Below are positions 24,335 to 35,610 of a stretch of 64,000 nt of DNA, piece by piece; position 1 is the first letter of the stretch, and each line of letters begins with the position of its first letter. Source of the stretch: Flavobacterium sp. ZT3R18 (lineage in GTDB: Bacteria; Bacteroidota; Bacteroidia; Flavobacteriales; Flavobacteriaceae). Under the pieces are notes generated by a model. That model did no database searches and had not been told where the DNA came from. It worked only from the letters and a program-made list of their open reading frames with translations. The position numbers and the translations under genes are program-made. Where the stretch lies: contig NZ_VJZS01000003.1 of NCBI RefSeq assembly GCF_007097385.1, positions 252,786-316,785 of the forward strand. Reading direction: 5' to 3'.

Positions 24335-25279
24335 TTAAAAACCAAACAAAACCACTTCTTTCTTTGCTTGCTCAAAATCGACTATCATTTCAATCACAAT
24401 CTCTTTTGCCGGAACTATCTTTTTGATTAATCCCGCAATTTGTCCAATTTCCAACTCCCCTTCAATCAAATCGCCTTCAAACATACCTCGCTTGGCTCTT
24501 GCTCTCCCCAATAAAGTCGCTAATTCTTCCTTGGTAGGGCATTTTTCATATAACTCTTGTACGTCTTGGTAAAATTTATTTTTTATTAAACGTACAGGTG
24601 CCAACTCTTTCAAAGTCAATTGCGTATCTCCTTCTTTAACACCAACAATGGTTTGTTTAAAATTCTCATGAGATGATGATTCTAACGAAGCTGCAAATCG
24701 ACTCCCAACCTGCACACCGTCTGCTCCAAGAACCATTGCGGCAAGCATACCACGACCCGTTGCAATTCCACCCGCTGCAATAAGCGGAATCGAAATTTTA
24801 TCCTTTACCATCGGAATTAAAGTAAAAGTTGTCGTTTCCTCTCTCCCATTATGCCCACCAGCTTCAAACCCCTCGGCTACGACAGCGTCTACACCTGCCT
24901 CCTGTGCTTTTAAGGCAAAAACAGAACTACTCACTACATGTACAACCGTTATCCCATTTTCTTTCAAAAAAGAAGTCCATGTTTTAGGATTTCCAGCCGA
25001 TGTAAAAACGATTTTCACTCCTTCATCAACAATAATTTTCATTATTTCTTCGATGTTAGGATACAACATCGGAACATTGACACCAAATGGCTTATCCGTT
25101 GCTTTTTTGCATTTCTGAATGTGTTCTCTCAATACTTCCGGATACATCGATCCTGCGCCTATCAAACCCAATCCACCTGCGTTACTCACGGCACTGGCTA
25201 ATTTGTAACCACTATTCCAGATCATTCCTGCTTGAATAATAGGATATTTAATATTGAAAAGGCTTGTAATTTTGTTCAT
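24335..25279 (-). CDS. NAD(P)H-dependent flavin oxidoreductase (FabK / nitronate monooxygenase family)
   Basis: The 314-aa TIM-barrel flavoprotein starts IKYPIIQAGMIW, followed by SNAGGLGLIGAGS, the FMN-phosphate pattern VVAEGFEAGGHNG with the conserved His, PLIAAGGIATGRGMLAAMVLGADGVQVGSRF and a C-terminal region typical of the family. Members are either enoyl-ACP reductase FabK or nitronate monooxygenases, and sequence alone does not separate them here. GGHNGREE and the length fit both. It is a lone gene. Confidence 0.85.
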   Translation of the reverse strand: MNKITSLFNIKYPIIQAGMIWNSGYKLASAVSNAGGLGLIGAGSMYPEVLREHIQKCKKATDKPFGVNVPMLYPNIEEIMKIIVDEGVKIVFTSAGNPKTWTSFLKENGITVVHVVSSSVFALKAQEAGVDAVVAEGFEAGGHNGREETTTFTLIPMVKDKISIPLIAAGGIATGRGMLAAMVLGADGVQVGSRFAASLESSSHENFKQTIVGVKEGDTQLTLKELAPVRLIKNKFYQDVQELYEKCPTKEELATLLGRARAKRGMFEGDLIEGELEIGQIAGLIKKIVPAKEIVIEMIVDFEQAKKEVVLFGF

Positions 25280-25336
25280 ATAAAAAAGGTTCTAAGAGGC
25301 TAAGATACTAAGATTTTGAGATAAAAAAAAGGGTAA

Positions 25337-26950
25337 CTATTGTTTGATCAGTTTCCCTGTTTTAGTGCTTCCATTATAATCCATTTTATACATATAGACT
25401 CCGGATTGCAATGATTTTAATGAAATAGTTGGCGATGATTTCGTGATTGTTTGCTCCATCATTTTCTGTCCTAATATCGTATAAACACGAAAAACTCCAG
25501 TGTCGAAATTCTCTGAAAAAGAAACCATGCTAAAATCACTTACTGGATTCGGGTATAAAAACAGATCTGTTTTAGAAAAATCATTCACTCCTAAACCATT
25601 GGACAAAGCCAGACTAAAATCTGGAATTCCGTACCCATATTGTGTTGTTGGAGCCAAAAATCGATCTGCCGATTTTACAATTAAGTCCTTAATTGCTGCA
25701 TTGGTTTTATTGGGAAACGCTTGCCATAAACACGCCACCATTCCCGCCATTATCGGGCCAGAAAATGAAGTCCCATTTGCAGTCACAATACTTCCCGATG
25801 GATTAGACAAGACGGCCGCTTGACCCTGAGCCATTACATCTGGTTTTACTCTCCCATCAAATGATGGGCCTATAGAACTAAAGCTCGCCACCGTTTTTGT
25901 TGCAGTAACCGCACCAATCGCAAGTACAGATATCCCATCCGCTGGTACCCCAATGTGCGGATTTGCAGTTCCTCCTTCATTTCCAGCAGAGGCTACTACT
26001 ATCATCCCTCGACTAAAAGCGATTTCGGCACCACGAGTCATAAAGGCCGTTTTACCATCCATATCACTATAAGTATGATTGTATGTTGCATTGTCAAATT
26101 CGAAATAACCTAATGAAGTATTAATGACATCGACTCCAAGACTATCGGCTTTCTCTGCCGCTTCTACCCATAAAGATTCTTCAACGGGATTTTCGGAAGC
26201 ATCATTTTCAGTTATAAATAAATAATAGGAAGCGTCTGGAGCGGTTCCTACCAAGGCGTTTGCTTGGTACCCACCCATGCAAGACAACACCATGGCACCA
26301 TGGGAATCTCCTGTATAGAAATTGTTATTTCTATTCACAAAGTCATAACCGCCCAATATTTGATTATTAGCTTGTAACCGTTGAAAAGGTTGCGCCGTGT
26401 TCACTCCGGGAAAACCGGCATCCATAACGGCGATTATTTTTCCGGAACCGGTATAATTTTGTTGGTGTAATTGATCCCCTTTAAGCATTTGGATTTGGTT
26501 TAGCGAACTACCATAAGCATAATTCACCTCTGTTTCCAAAACCTTATTGACCACTTTGATCTTGGCAGTCGAGGCTTTCTTACCTGTTTGATTGAGTGCT
26601 TTATTGGCAAAATCAACTTTATCCACAAACGCAAAAGATTTTAGGGAATTGATAACCGATTGAGTTCCTCGAATATGCAAGGCATTCAACCATTTAGATT
26701 GAGCCATAACGGTAATTCCAGCAACCGATTTGACTTGGTTAATTAAACTTTTATCAATGGGAATATCTTTTGAATCTAAAGACATATTTTGTTTGGTTCT
26801 TCGGTCTAATGCTCTTTGGTTAAGCATAAGCAAAGGATTGTCAAAATAGGATTGCGAATTATTTTTGACATTAAAATACACCCAAGCATCTTCTTGAGAA
26901 AACCCAACAAAACTGGAAACCAATAAAATAATTAGAAGTGCTTTTTTCAT
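25337..26950 (-). CDS. Secreted subtilisin-like protease with T9SS sorting tail
   Basis: The 537-aa protein has a signal peptide (MKKALLIILLVSSFVGFSQ), an inhibitor-like propeptide (about 20-130) and an S8 peptidase domain. The triad is visible as IAVMDAGFPG (Asp), GDSHGAMVLSCM (His) and NGTSFSGPIMAG (Ser). The last 80 residues (LYPNPVSDFSMVSF ... GVYMYKMDYNGSTKTGKLIKQ) form a type A T9SS C-terminal sorting domain ending KLIKQ. The product is expected to be exported through the outer membrane and attached or released at the surface. Confidence 0.93.
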   Translation of the reverse strand: MKKALLIILLVSSFVGFSQEDAWVYFNVKNNSQSYFDNPLLMLNQRALDRRTKQNMSLDSKDIPIDKSLINQVKSVAGITVMAQSKWLNALHIRGTQSVINSLKSFAFVDKVDFANKALNQTGKKASTAKIKVVNKVLETEVNYAYGSSLNQIQMLKGDQLHQQNYTGSGKIIAVMDAGFPGVNTAQPFQRLQANNQILGGYDFVNRNNNFYTGDSHGAMVLSCMGGYQANALVGTAPDASYYLFITENDASENPVEESLWVEAAEKADSLGVDVINTSLGYFEFDNATYNHTYSDMDGKTAFMTRGAEIAFSRGMIVVASAGNEGGTANPHIGVPADGISVLAIGAVTATKTVASFSSIGPSFDGRVKPDVMAQGQAAVLSNPSGSIVTANGTSFSGPIMAGMVACLWQAFPNKTNAAIKDLIVKSADRFLAPTTQYGYGIPDFSLALSNGLGVNDFSKTDLFLYPNPVSDFSMVSFSENFDTGVFRVYTILGQKMMEQTITKSSPTISLKSLQSGVYMYKMDYNGSTKTGKLIKQ

Positions 26951-27010
26951 GTTTAGTCCAAATTTAAAGGTTCTATTTAATTAAAAACAAACATAATCAA
27001 AAAAACACAA

Positions 27011-27199
27011 ACATATAAGTAATATAAGTCATACGGTTTGCAGAAAAGTCGCTAAACTTATATGACTTATGCGAACAAGGGTTGAATCTACAACTTATTG
27101 ATCTTCTACGCAGACCTAACAGGTTTTTAAAACCTGTTAGGTCTAATTCAAGTAATGTCAGATTTTTACTTCAATTAACAATTTGCATGACTTATATGT
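27011..27199. repeat. ATATAAGT inverted-repeat element with inner ACCTAACAGG hairpin
   Basis: The outer arms are ACATATAAGTAATATAAGTCAT (27011-27032) and CATGACTTATATGT (27186-27199). The middle contains AGACCTAACAGGTTTTTAAAACCTGTTAGGTCT at 27112-27144, a perfect hairpin. A near copy of the inner hairpin, ACCTGACGGGTTTTTAAAACCCGTCAGGT, follows purM at 57347. The element fills the gap downstream of mnmA. Confidence 0.8.
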
Positions 27200-27234
27200 T
27201 TTAAATTTAATCCCTAACTATTTAGAATTTTAGA

Positions 27235-28422
27235 CTATGAAATAACCCCAGAACCTATTAACTCATCTCCATGATACCAAGCAGCAAATTGCCCTTCAGT
27301 AATGGCCGATTGTGGTTCTTCGAACGAAATATACATTCCGTTTTCATATTGATGCAAAGTTGCTTTTTGCAATGGCTGTCTGTATCGAATGCGCGCCATT
27401 ACTTCCATGGTTTCTCCATTGGCTATAGCCAAATCTCTACGAATCCAATGCACTTCCGATTTTTCTATAAACAAGGCTTTTTTGAACAATCCGGGATGCA
27501 TACTAGACAATCCCGTATAAATAGTATTGGTTTCAACATCTGTAGCAATGACAAATAAAGGATCCGTCGTACCTCCTACATTCAACCCTTTTCTTTGACC
27601 AACTGTAAAATAATGTGCTCCCTGATGTTTCCCCATTACCTTCCCCATTTTTGGAGCATAGGGCATTTTTCTGGAAGCATACAGCAATTGTTCCTCCTGT
27701 GATAATTCGGCCTGCATTTCATAACAATATACCGGATCATTTTTATCAATTTGGATAATCTCCCCTACTTTGGGCTGCAATTTTTGTTGTAAAAATTCGG
27801 GTAAACGCACTTTTCCGATAAAACATAATCCTTGGGAATCTTTCTTTTCAGCAGTAACCAATTCCATTTGAGCCGCAATTTCTCGCACTTCGGGTTTGGT
27901 TAATTCACCTATTGGGAACAACGATTTAGACAATTGTTCCTGAGACAATTGACATAAAAAATAAGACTGATCTTTATTATTGTCAACACCAGCGAGGAGT
28001 TGGTACACCTTTTCTCCATTGACTTCAACTTCTCCTTTTCGGCAATAATGACCTGTAGCCACATAATCGGCTCCAAGACTCAAGGCGATTTTCATAAAAA
28101 CGTCAAATTTTATTTCGCGATTACAAAGCACGTCAGGATTTGGAGTTCTCCCTTTTTCGTATTCGTTGAACATATAGTCAACGATTTTTTCTTTGTATTC
28201 TTCACTTAAATCAACCGTTTGAAAAGGAATACCTAATTTTTCGGCAACCAATAAGGCATCATTACTGTCTTCCAACCAAGGACAATCGTTTGAAATGGTC
28301 ACTGAATCATCATGCCAATTCTTCATAAAAAGGCCTATTACTTCATACCCTTGCTGTTGCAACAAATAAGCCGCAACACTTGAATCTACACCACCTGAAA
28401 GACCTACAACTACACGTTTCAT
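27235..28422 (-). CDS. mnmA: tRNA-specific 2-thiouridylase MnmA
   Basis: The 395-aa protein is read from the ATG at 28422 because the PP-loop [15 protein letters not shown] begins at residue 7, as in other MnmA proteins; an upstream in-frame extension is discarded. It catalyses 2-thiolation of U34 in tRNA Lys, Glu and Gln. The two catalytic cysteines are in [12 protein letters not shown] and [10 protein letters not shown]. The C-terminal beta-barrel ([15 protein letters not shown] ... ESAI-like [14 protein letters not shown]) is complete. A TACTTTTG box (28451-28444 on the minus strand) could be its -7 element. Confidence 0.95.
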   Translation of the reverse strand: MKRVVVGLSGGVDSSVAAYLLQQQGYEVIGLFMKNWHDDSVTISNDCPWLEDSNDALLVAEKLGIPFQTVDLSEEYKEKIVDYMFNEYEKGRTPNPDVLCNREIKFDVFMKIALSLGADYVATGHYCRKGEVEVNGEKVYQLLAGVDNNKDQSYFLCQLSQEQLSKSLFPIGELTKPEVREIAAQMELVTAEKKDSQGLCFIGKVRLPEFLQQKLQPKVGEIIQIDKNDPVYCYEMQAELSQEEQLLYASRKMPYAPKMGKVMGKHQGAHYFTVGQRKGLNVGGTTDPLFVIATDVETNTIYTGLSSMHPGLFKKALFIEKSEVHWIRRDLAIANGETMEVMARIRYRQPLQKATLHQYENGMYISFEEPQSAITEGQFAAWYHGDELIGSGVIS

Positions 28423-28657
28423 TTGTTTACATTTTAATCTTTTGCAAAAGTACAAATAATATACATAGTTATGACTACTTGAAGATTAAAGCCAGGGCAA
28501 ACGCCTTTAAAAAATTTTAGCCACGAATTTAAAGAAAGTGGTTTGAAACTTTGACAAAGAGTTGCTAACTGGGAAAAGCCTTGTCAATGCAACGCGGATG
28601 ACACGGATTGGCTAAAGCCAAGACGCAGAAAAAAACGGATTTTGAAAAGAGTTAGAT

Positions 28658-28812
28658 AGAATTACACGAATTAACACAAATCAGTAAAGAATAAAAATTA
28701 ATTCACACGAATTTTATTGCATTTTAAATGAATTTGTGTAATTTAAAAGTGTGAAAATTAGTGTTCATTCGTGTAATTCGTGGCAAAATTTTTTACCCCC
28801 TCAATTCGTGGT
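28658..28812. repeat. CCACGAATTACACGAA intergenic element, copy 2
   Basis: Arms AGAATTACACGAATTAACAC (28658-28677) and GTGTTCATTCGTGTAATTCGTGGC (28761-28784) flank inner complementary stretches (AATTCACACGAATTT / AAATTTGTGT type). The right end GTGGCAAAATTTTTTACCCCCTCAATTCGTGGTA is the reverse complement of the left end of the 24134 element. It occupies the gap between mnmA and the MORN-type gene. Confidence 0.75.
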
Positions 28813-28825
28813 ATAACCGAAAAAA

Positions 28826-29542
28826 TCAATCAACTTTCACTTTATCCCTTTTAAGCATCGGTTTTTTTGGTTTATCCATATCCTCTTCACTTGACAATTT
28901 ATCATTGACAAAAAACTGCCACTTCCCTACTTTTTTACCATCCTTGAATTTCCCTTTGGCTACAACTAAATCATTGGGATCTTTGTAGATCGCCTCCCCA
29001 TCATATTCTCCATTTTTAAAAAAACTGTTTTCTAAAACAATTCCATTCTCTGAATACTTTTTATAAACGCCTTCTTTCAATCCATTTTTATAAAGTATCT
29101 CATCTACAACTTTCCCACTAGGATAATAAACCGTACGGGTTCCTTCCAGCTTTCCTTTTTTGTAATTTTCTAATGTCATAATAGCTTTGGATGCTTTATG
29201 ATAGTATTTCCATTGTCCTTCACGCAATCTATTAATCTCTTTACCTTCGCTAACTACATTTTTCTTTTGGTCATAGAATATAGTATAGCATGAATTTTCT
29301 TTGGGATTAAATGCTCTGGTTGCAATAATAGATTTGGCTTTGGTATCATCAAAAAAATTAAAAACACCTACTTCAACACCATGCTCAAAAGTCCCTTCAT
29401 ATCTGGGTTTTCCCGATTCTTCATACACCCCTTTCCAAACACCGTGTTTTCTTCCCTTATCGTCTAAGGCGTTAAAATCGGTTTGAGCAAACATGGTTTG
29501 ACAACAAAGAAAAAACACAAAAATTCTAAAAATAAAAGACAT
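28826..29542 (-). CDS. Secreted MORN-repeat-like (YwqK family) protein
   Basis: The 238-aa protein has a signal peptide (MSFIFRIFVFFLCCQTMFAQ) followed by repeated short beta-hairpin units of the kind GxWKxYxxxG: GVWKGVYEESGK, GQWKYYHKASK, GTRTVYYPSGKVVDEI, GVYKKYSENG, GKWQFFVNDK. These MORN_2 units form an elongated sheet. Such proteins are annotated as toxin-antitoxin YwqK-like antitoxins or membrane-binding proteins, but the exported form in Bacteroidota has no proven role. Confidence 0.8.
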   Translation of the reverse strand: MSFIFRIFVFFLCCQTMFAQTDFNALDDKGRKHGVWKGVYEESGKPRYEGTFEHGVEVGVFNFFDDTKAKSIIATRAFNPKENSCYTIFYDQKKNVVSEGKEINRLREGQWKYYHKASKAIMTLENYKKGKLEGTRTVYYPSGKVVDEILYKNGLKEGVYKKYSENGIVLENSFFKNGEYDGEAIYKDPNDLVVAKGKFKDGKKVGKWQFFVNDKLSSEEDMDKPKKPMLKRDKVKVD

Positions 29543-29614
29543 AACACTCTAATTAGTTTACATATAAAGACAACACTATAACTACTATTCTACTCAAATA
29601 GTATAACCAAAAAA

Positions 29615-29648
29615 TAGCCACGTACCGAAATATATCGAAACGTGGCTA
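29615..29648 (-). terminator. Intrinsic terminator after yidC
   Basis: TAGCCACGT...ACGTGGCTA forms a nine-base stem. On the minus strand it is followed by TTTTTTGG, so it terminates yidC transcription before the MORN-type gene. Confidence 0.75.
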
Positions 29649-29683
29649 AAATATTTTATTCAATGCGTGATAAAATCTATTAT

Positions 29684-31582
29684 TTATTTCTTTTTGTCCT
29701 TAGCTTTTTGAGCTTCGGCTTGTTCCATCGCATCTTGTAATTTTTGTTGAAATTTACCAGGTTTTTTAGGCTCTTTCAACTTATTCTCTTGAATTTGCGC
29801 ATGAATCTTATCAGAATCTACAATGTAGTTTTTGATAACAAACATAATTCCAATGGTAATTAAGTTGGATATAAAGTTATACAAACTCAATCCAGCACCA
29901 TAACTATTGAAGAAAATTAACATCATGATTGGCGAGATGTAAATCATCATCTTCATCATTTTGGCCATATCTGGCATCCCTTCTTGTTGAGGAGCCGCCA
30001 TTTGTTGGTCCCCAGAAGTCATTTTCATATAAAAGAAAATCGCAATGGCTGCCAATATAGGAAACAAACTAATATGATCACCATACAATGGAACATGGAA
30101 TGGTAATTTATAAACAGAGTCAAATGAAGACAAATCATCTGCCCAAAGGAATCCTTTTTGTCTCAATTCAAATGCCGAAGGAAAGAACTGAAACGAGGCG
30201 TACATAAATGGAATCTGAATCAAGGCCGGAATACAACCCGCCATAGGATTCACACCTGCTTTATTATACAACTTCATGGTTTCTTGTTGCTTTTTCATTG
30301 GGTCTTTTTTGAATTTTTCCCCCAATTCTGTAATATCCGGTCGCAACACTTTCATCTTGGCTTGAGACAAGAATGATTTATACGTAATAGGCGACATCGC
30401 AATCTTAATGATGATTGTAAATATAATAATGGCAATTCCGTAAGAAATATATCCACTCAAAAATCCGAATAATGGAATAAAGATAAATTTATTAATCCAA
30501 CCAAAAATACCCCAACCTAGTGGAATTATTTTTTCTAAATTTTGATCATACGCCTTTAAAGTTTTATAATCTGATGGTCCAAAATACCAACTCATCTTAT
30601 AATCTACTTCACCATTAGTAAAGGCCAAAGGCAAATCCGCTTTAAATTGTTTTATATAAGTAGTGTCTACTTTTTCATCTACAACTAATTTATTTGACTT
30701 TACTACTGATTTAGCAAACGGAGTATTAGTCAATAAAACCGTTGCGAAAAAATGCTGTTTGAACGCTATATAACTTACTTTCTCTGCAGTTTCTTCTTTA
30801 TTATTTCCGTCGCCTACGTAATTAGTTTTCCCGTCTTCATATTCAAAATGAATTTCAGTAAATCTATTTTCAATAGCGATACTTTTCTCTGTACGATAGG
30901 TTTTTAAATTCCATTGCAAGTCTAATGGCTTAGCGGTATTCAAAACTTTATTCAATCCCTGAGAACGAATATCGAAACCAACCATATAATCGTTTGGTTT
31001 CAAAATGTATTTGTATTCCAAAAATTCATTGGCTCCAGCCTTCAATTTCATCGACAGCATTTGATCGGCACCCACTTTAGACAATGTAGGTTCAAAATAC
31101 AAGTCTTTTGTATTTAAAGTTCTATTGTCATTCGTTTGCAATTGAATGTTCAAATCGGCATTGTTGTCTTTAATCAAAGAAACCAACTGACCTGAATTTT
31201 TCTTGAATTTTTCGAAATTTTTCAAAGTGGCTTCAACGATATACCCACCTTTATTGGCAATTTTTAATACTACAAAATCATTTTCGATTGTTGTAATATC
31301 ATTTTTTGCAGAAGGTAAAGTCGCAGAATAAGCAAAACCACCTAATGTTTTTTGCAATTGAACCAATTGAGTAGAATCTCCAGCTACAACAGCTGTAGGA
31401 GTTGCAATTGTTTTAACCGCTACCGCTTTTGCTTGAGCTTCTTTTGCAACCAATTCTTTTTTAGCCTTATCCGCAGCAATAGTTGCTTCTGAAGGTTTGT
31501 TTTGGTACATAATCCAAATCAAAATACCAAAAATCAATACAAAACCTATAATCGAATTAAGGTCTAATTTTTTTTCTTCCAT
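29684..31582 (-). CDS. yidC: Membrane protein insertase YidC
   Basis: The protein is 632 aa from the ATG at 31582 (MEEKKLDLNSIIGFVLIFG); the upstream in-frame stretch is repeat-derived and discarded. It has the Gram-negative YidC plan: an N-terminal membrane anchor, a large periplasmic domain (about 60-370), then the conserved insertase core starting GWGIFGWINKFIFIPLFGFLSG with the KIAMSPITYKSFLSQAKMKVLRPDI loop, MKKQQETMKLYNKAGVNPMAGCIPALIQIPF, and two further membrane helices. The tail is Lys-rich. It inserts inner-membrane proteins alone or with Sec. It follows pyrG on the same strand. Confidence 0.96.
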   Translation of the reverse strand: MEEKKLDLNSIIGFVLIFGILIWIMYQNKPSEATIAADKAKKELVAKEAQAKAVAVKTIATPTAVVAGDSTQLVQLQKTLGGFAYSATLPSAKNDITTIENDFVVLKIANKGGYIVEATLKNFEKFKKNSGQLVSLIKDNNADLNIQLQTNDNRTLNTKDLYFEPTLSKVGADQMLSMKLKAGANEFLEYKYILKPNDYMVGFDIRSQGLNKVLNTAKPLDLQWNLKTYRTEKSIAIENRFTEIHFEYEDGKTNYVGDGNNKEETAEKVSYIAFKQHFFATVLLTNTPFAKSVVKSNKLVVDEKVDTTYIKQFKADLPLAFTNGEVDYKMSWYFGPSDYKTLKAYDQNLEKIIPLGWGIFGWINKFIFIPLFGFLSGYISYGIAIIIFTIIIKIAMSPITYKSFLSQAKMKVLRPDITELGEKFKKDPMKKQQETMKLYNKAGVNPMAGCIPALIQIPFMYASFQFFPSAFELRQKGFLWADDLSSFDSVYKLPFHVPLYGDHISLFPILAAIAIFFYMKMTSGDQQMAAPQQEGMPDMAKMMKMMIYISPIMMLIFFNSYGAGLSLYNFISNLITIGIMFVIKNYIVDSDKIHAQIQENKLKEPKKPGKFQQKLQDAMEQAEAQKAKDKKK

Positions 31583-31740
31583 TTTATTTTTTTTTTTATT
31601 CAACCCCTCCCGATAACTATCGGGACTCTCCAAAGGAGAGGGAGCCGAGTCTGGAGTTATTAACTTTTTATTATTCAAGTGTACTGAAAACTGCCCCCAA
31701 TAATTATCGGAAACTGAAAACTGAATACTGAGACTGAATA
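31583..31740. repeat. Intergenic palindrome and word repeats between pyrG and yidC
   Basis: TCCCGATAACTATCGGGA (31608-31625) is a near-perfect palindrome related to those at 22651 and 33802. The stretch 31682-31740 reads ACTGAAAACTG, a partial CAATAATTATCGG, then AAACTGAAAACTGAATACTGAGACTGAATACT, the same words as at 5423 and 52246. Confidence 0.75.
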
Positions 31741-33819
<2,079 letters not shown>

Positions 33820-33886
33820 CTGACGCATACAGTTAGATTAATTTATAACAGTAAATTTAAAGCCTAAATGATCTAAGTTGTCTAAA

Positions 33887-34117
33887 CTACGGTTTTGGAT
33901 AGTTCTTCTTTATATTTCGAATTAACTCTTCGAGTCCGTTGAGTTTTAACTCGTAAATCAATTTCAATTGTTCGCCCAATTCCCCTTTGGGAAAACCTTT
34001 ATTGCTGTACCAAACAATATAATATTCCGGAATATCGATAAGAAACCAACCTTCGTATTTACCAAAAGGCATTTTGGTATGCGCTAGTTTTATGAGTTGT
34101 TTTTGGTTTTGATCCAA
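33887..34117 (-). CDS. DUF3820 family protein
   Basis: The 76-aa protein contains the DUF3820 core: MPFGKYEGWFLIDIPEYYIVWYSNKGFPKGELG. The only codon that gives the usual N-terminal helix (QNQKQLIKLAHTK) is a TTG at 34117; the ATG at 34072 would remove that helix. DUF3820 is found alone or beside exonuclease domains and has no established activity in this short form. It is on the same strand as the endonuclease V operon but 160 bp downstream. Confidence 0.8.
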   Translation of the reverse strand: MDQNQKQLIKLAHTKMPFGKYEGWFLIDIPEYYIVWYSNKGFPKGELGEQLKLIYELKLNGLEELIRNIKKNYPKP

Positions 34118-34280
34118 AGTTGTGAGGTTGTGAGGTTGTTTGTTTTAAGTTTAGAGTAAAGTTCTGAATATTTGCGAAATGGCAGAAGAATAAATCCCAA
34201 ACTTCAATTAAAAAAAATAATTCCCAAACAGGAACAATCTTTCAATTAAACACCAATCATTTCATTTTACAAATACGCTA

Positions 34281-34793
34281 TTAGCCACTATTTCTTTCTT
34301 TTGTCAAGGTGTCTAATTTCTTTAGTGTTATTGGAATTCTATTTTGACCACTCATATTATTAATCAATTCACTTGCTTTTTCAAGATCAATTCCAATTGC
34401 AGTAATATAAAGAGGATTAATACTTTTACCTCTTAAAACTTCTCTTTTATTGATTTTGATTGTTGCGAAGTTTGTTTTTGCAACACCAATTACTGGTGTT
34501 TTTGAATCTAAAATTTCATATAAGTGTCCTCCTAATCCCATTTTTTCATTGTCATCTAAAAAAACAAAACCGTCTATAATAATGGCTTCAACATTTTCTA
34601 TATTAATTTTTGCGTATAAACTCATAATACAAGGTAATTCCCTTTTATAAAATTCACCAGAAATATAGTCTTCTATACCTTCAAGAATTTCGGTGTAAAT
34701 TTCATGCTTTTCACAATTTGTCCAACTTTCAAAAGCTAAACAAACAGTTTTCGCTTTATTTTCAAAATAATAAGTATCAAACGCTAAAATCAT
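34281..34793 (-). CDS. Short endonuclease V-like protein
   Basis: The 170-aa protein matches the endonuclease V core. The first strand carries Asp6 (LAFDTYYF), the wedge region reads DYISGEFYKRELP with Glu52 where EndoV has YIPGxLxFRE, and IIIDGFVF carries Asp74, followed by GLGGHLYEILDSKTPVIGVAKTNF. All three metal-binding carboxylates are therefore present. Classical EndoV has about 220 residues, so this is a trimmed form. EndoV cuts next to deoxyinosine in DNA or inosine in RNA. Its start overlaps the stop of the upstream dioxygenase gene by four bases (ATGA), so it is translationally coupled. Target specificity is unknown. Confidence 0.8.
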   Translation of the reverse strand: MILAFDTYYFENKAKTVCLAFESWTNCEKHEIYTEILEGIEDYISGEFYKRELPCIMSLYAKINIENVEAIIIDGFVFLDDNEKMGLGGHLYEILDSKTPVIGVAKTNFATIKINKREVLRGKSINPLYITAIGIDLEKASELINNMSGQNRIPITLKKLDTLTKERNSG

Positions 34794-35605
34794 AATGGAA
34801 TATTTATAGAATTATTTGGGAATAAAGTGTCAGCCAAGCTAATTGTATAACTTAAAAAAGGATAATTAAAATTCAAACTTTTATTTTCTTCTCGTCTATA
34901 TTTGAAAAATTCTCTTTCTTGTTCTGAGTTAGCTAATTTTAATTGTTCTCCATTTGCAAAAAATGGAATGTCGTTTTTAAAGTCTAGATACGTTTTTGAA
35001 GTTCTAAAAGTCATACCTAACCATTTATTTTCATTTACAGGAATCTTTAATTTAACATCAATATCTAAAACAATTTTATGGTGAAATTTCGTATTAGTTT
35101 CAGTTGAAAATAAGATTACTGAATTATGTGTTAATGAAAACTCAAACTCTTCATTTGTTACTTTGTCTTTTACTATAAGCTTTCTAATGTTTTGCTCAGA
35201 AAGATTATCTGGATTTTCGTAACAAGAAAACAACCCGATAAATGAATTGTTTTCTAAGTCTATACTCTGGTCTGAATGAAAATTCATTTTTGAATAACTG
35301 AAATCATACACCTCAATAAGTGCATTGTTAAAATGCTGAAAAGGAATATTTTTAAGGTCATTATTTATAATTGTTTGATTAATTGTGCTAACGATATAAT
35401 TATGAATTACAGAAAAACTATGAACAGGTATATTGTATTTACTTGTAGTTCTTATAATTGGAACAAGCTTTTTTTTCATTAGAACTAAATGATTAGCAAT
35501 TCTACCTTTGGCTATTTGTTCATAATCAATTGAATTAAATAATTCTTTGAATAGATTTTTTTCTAATGGAATGGTGATTTTATGAAAATCTAAATCATTT
35601 GTCAT
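34790..35605 (-). CDS. AlkB-like 2-oxoglutarate/Fe(II) dioxygenase
   Basis: I recognise no named family over the full 271 aa, but a dioxygenase core is visible: NFHSDQS gives the HxD pair (His110, Asp112), KFHHKIVLD gives the distal His (175 or 176), and WLGMTFRTSKTYLDF gives the 2-oxoglutarate-binding Arg201. The order HxD...H...R and the NSVILFSTETNTKFHHK strand before the His fit AlkB-like enzymes, which oxidise methyl groups on nucleic acids or proteins. It is between a second such protein (5 bp upstream) and endonuclease V (overlapping), all in one operon. The family is inferred from motifs only. Confidence 0.6.
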   Translation of the reverse strand: MTNDLDFHKITIPLEKNLFKELFNSIDYEQIAKGRIANHLVLMKKKLVPIIRTTSKYNIPVHSFSVIHNYIVSTINQTIINNDLKNIPFQHFNNALIEVYDFSYSKMNFHSDQSIDLENNSFIGLFSCYENPDNLSEQNIRKLIVKDKVTNEEFEFSLTHNSVILFSTETNTKFHHKIVLDIDVKLKIPVNENKWLGMTFRTSKTYLDFKNDIPFFANGEQLKLANSEQEREFFKYRREENKSLNFNYPFLSYTISLADTLFPNNSINIPL

Positions 35606-35610
35606 ATCCT

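Noticed and set aside
31583..31678. Upstream extension of YidC
   Set aside because: It is encoded by intergenic palindrome sequence (SPLESPDSYREG), and the ATG at 31582 matches the family start.
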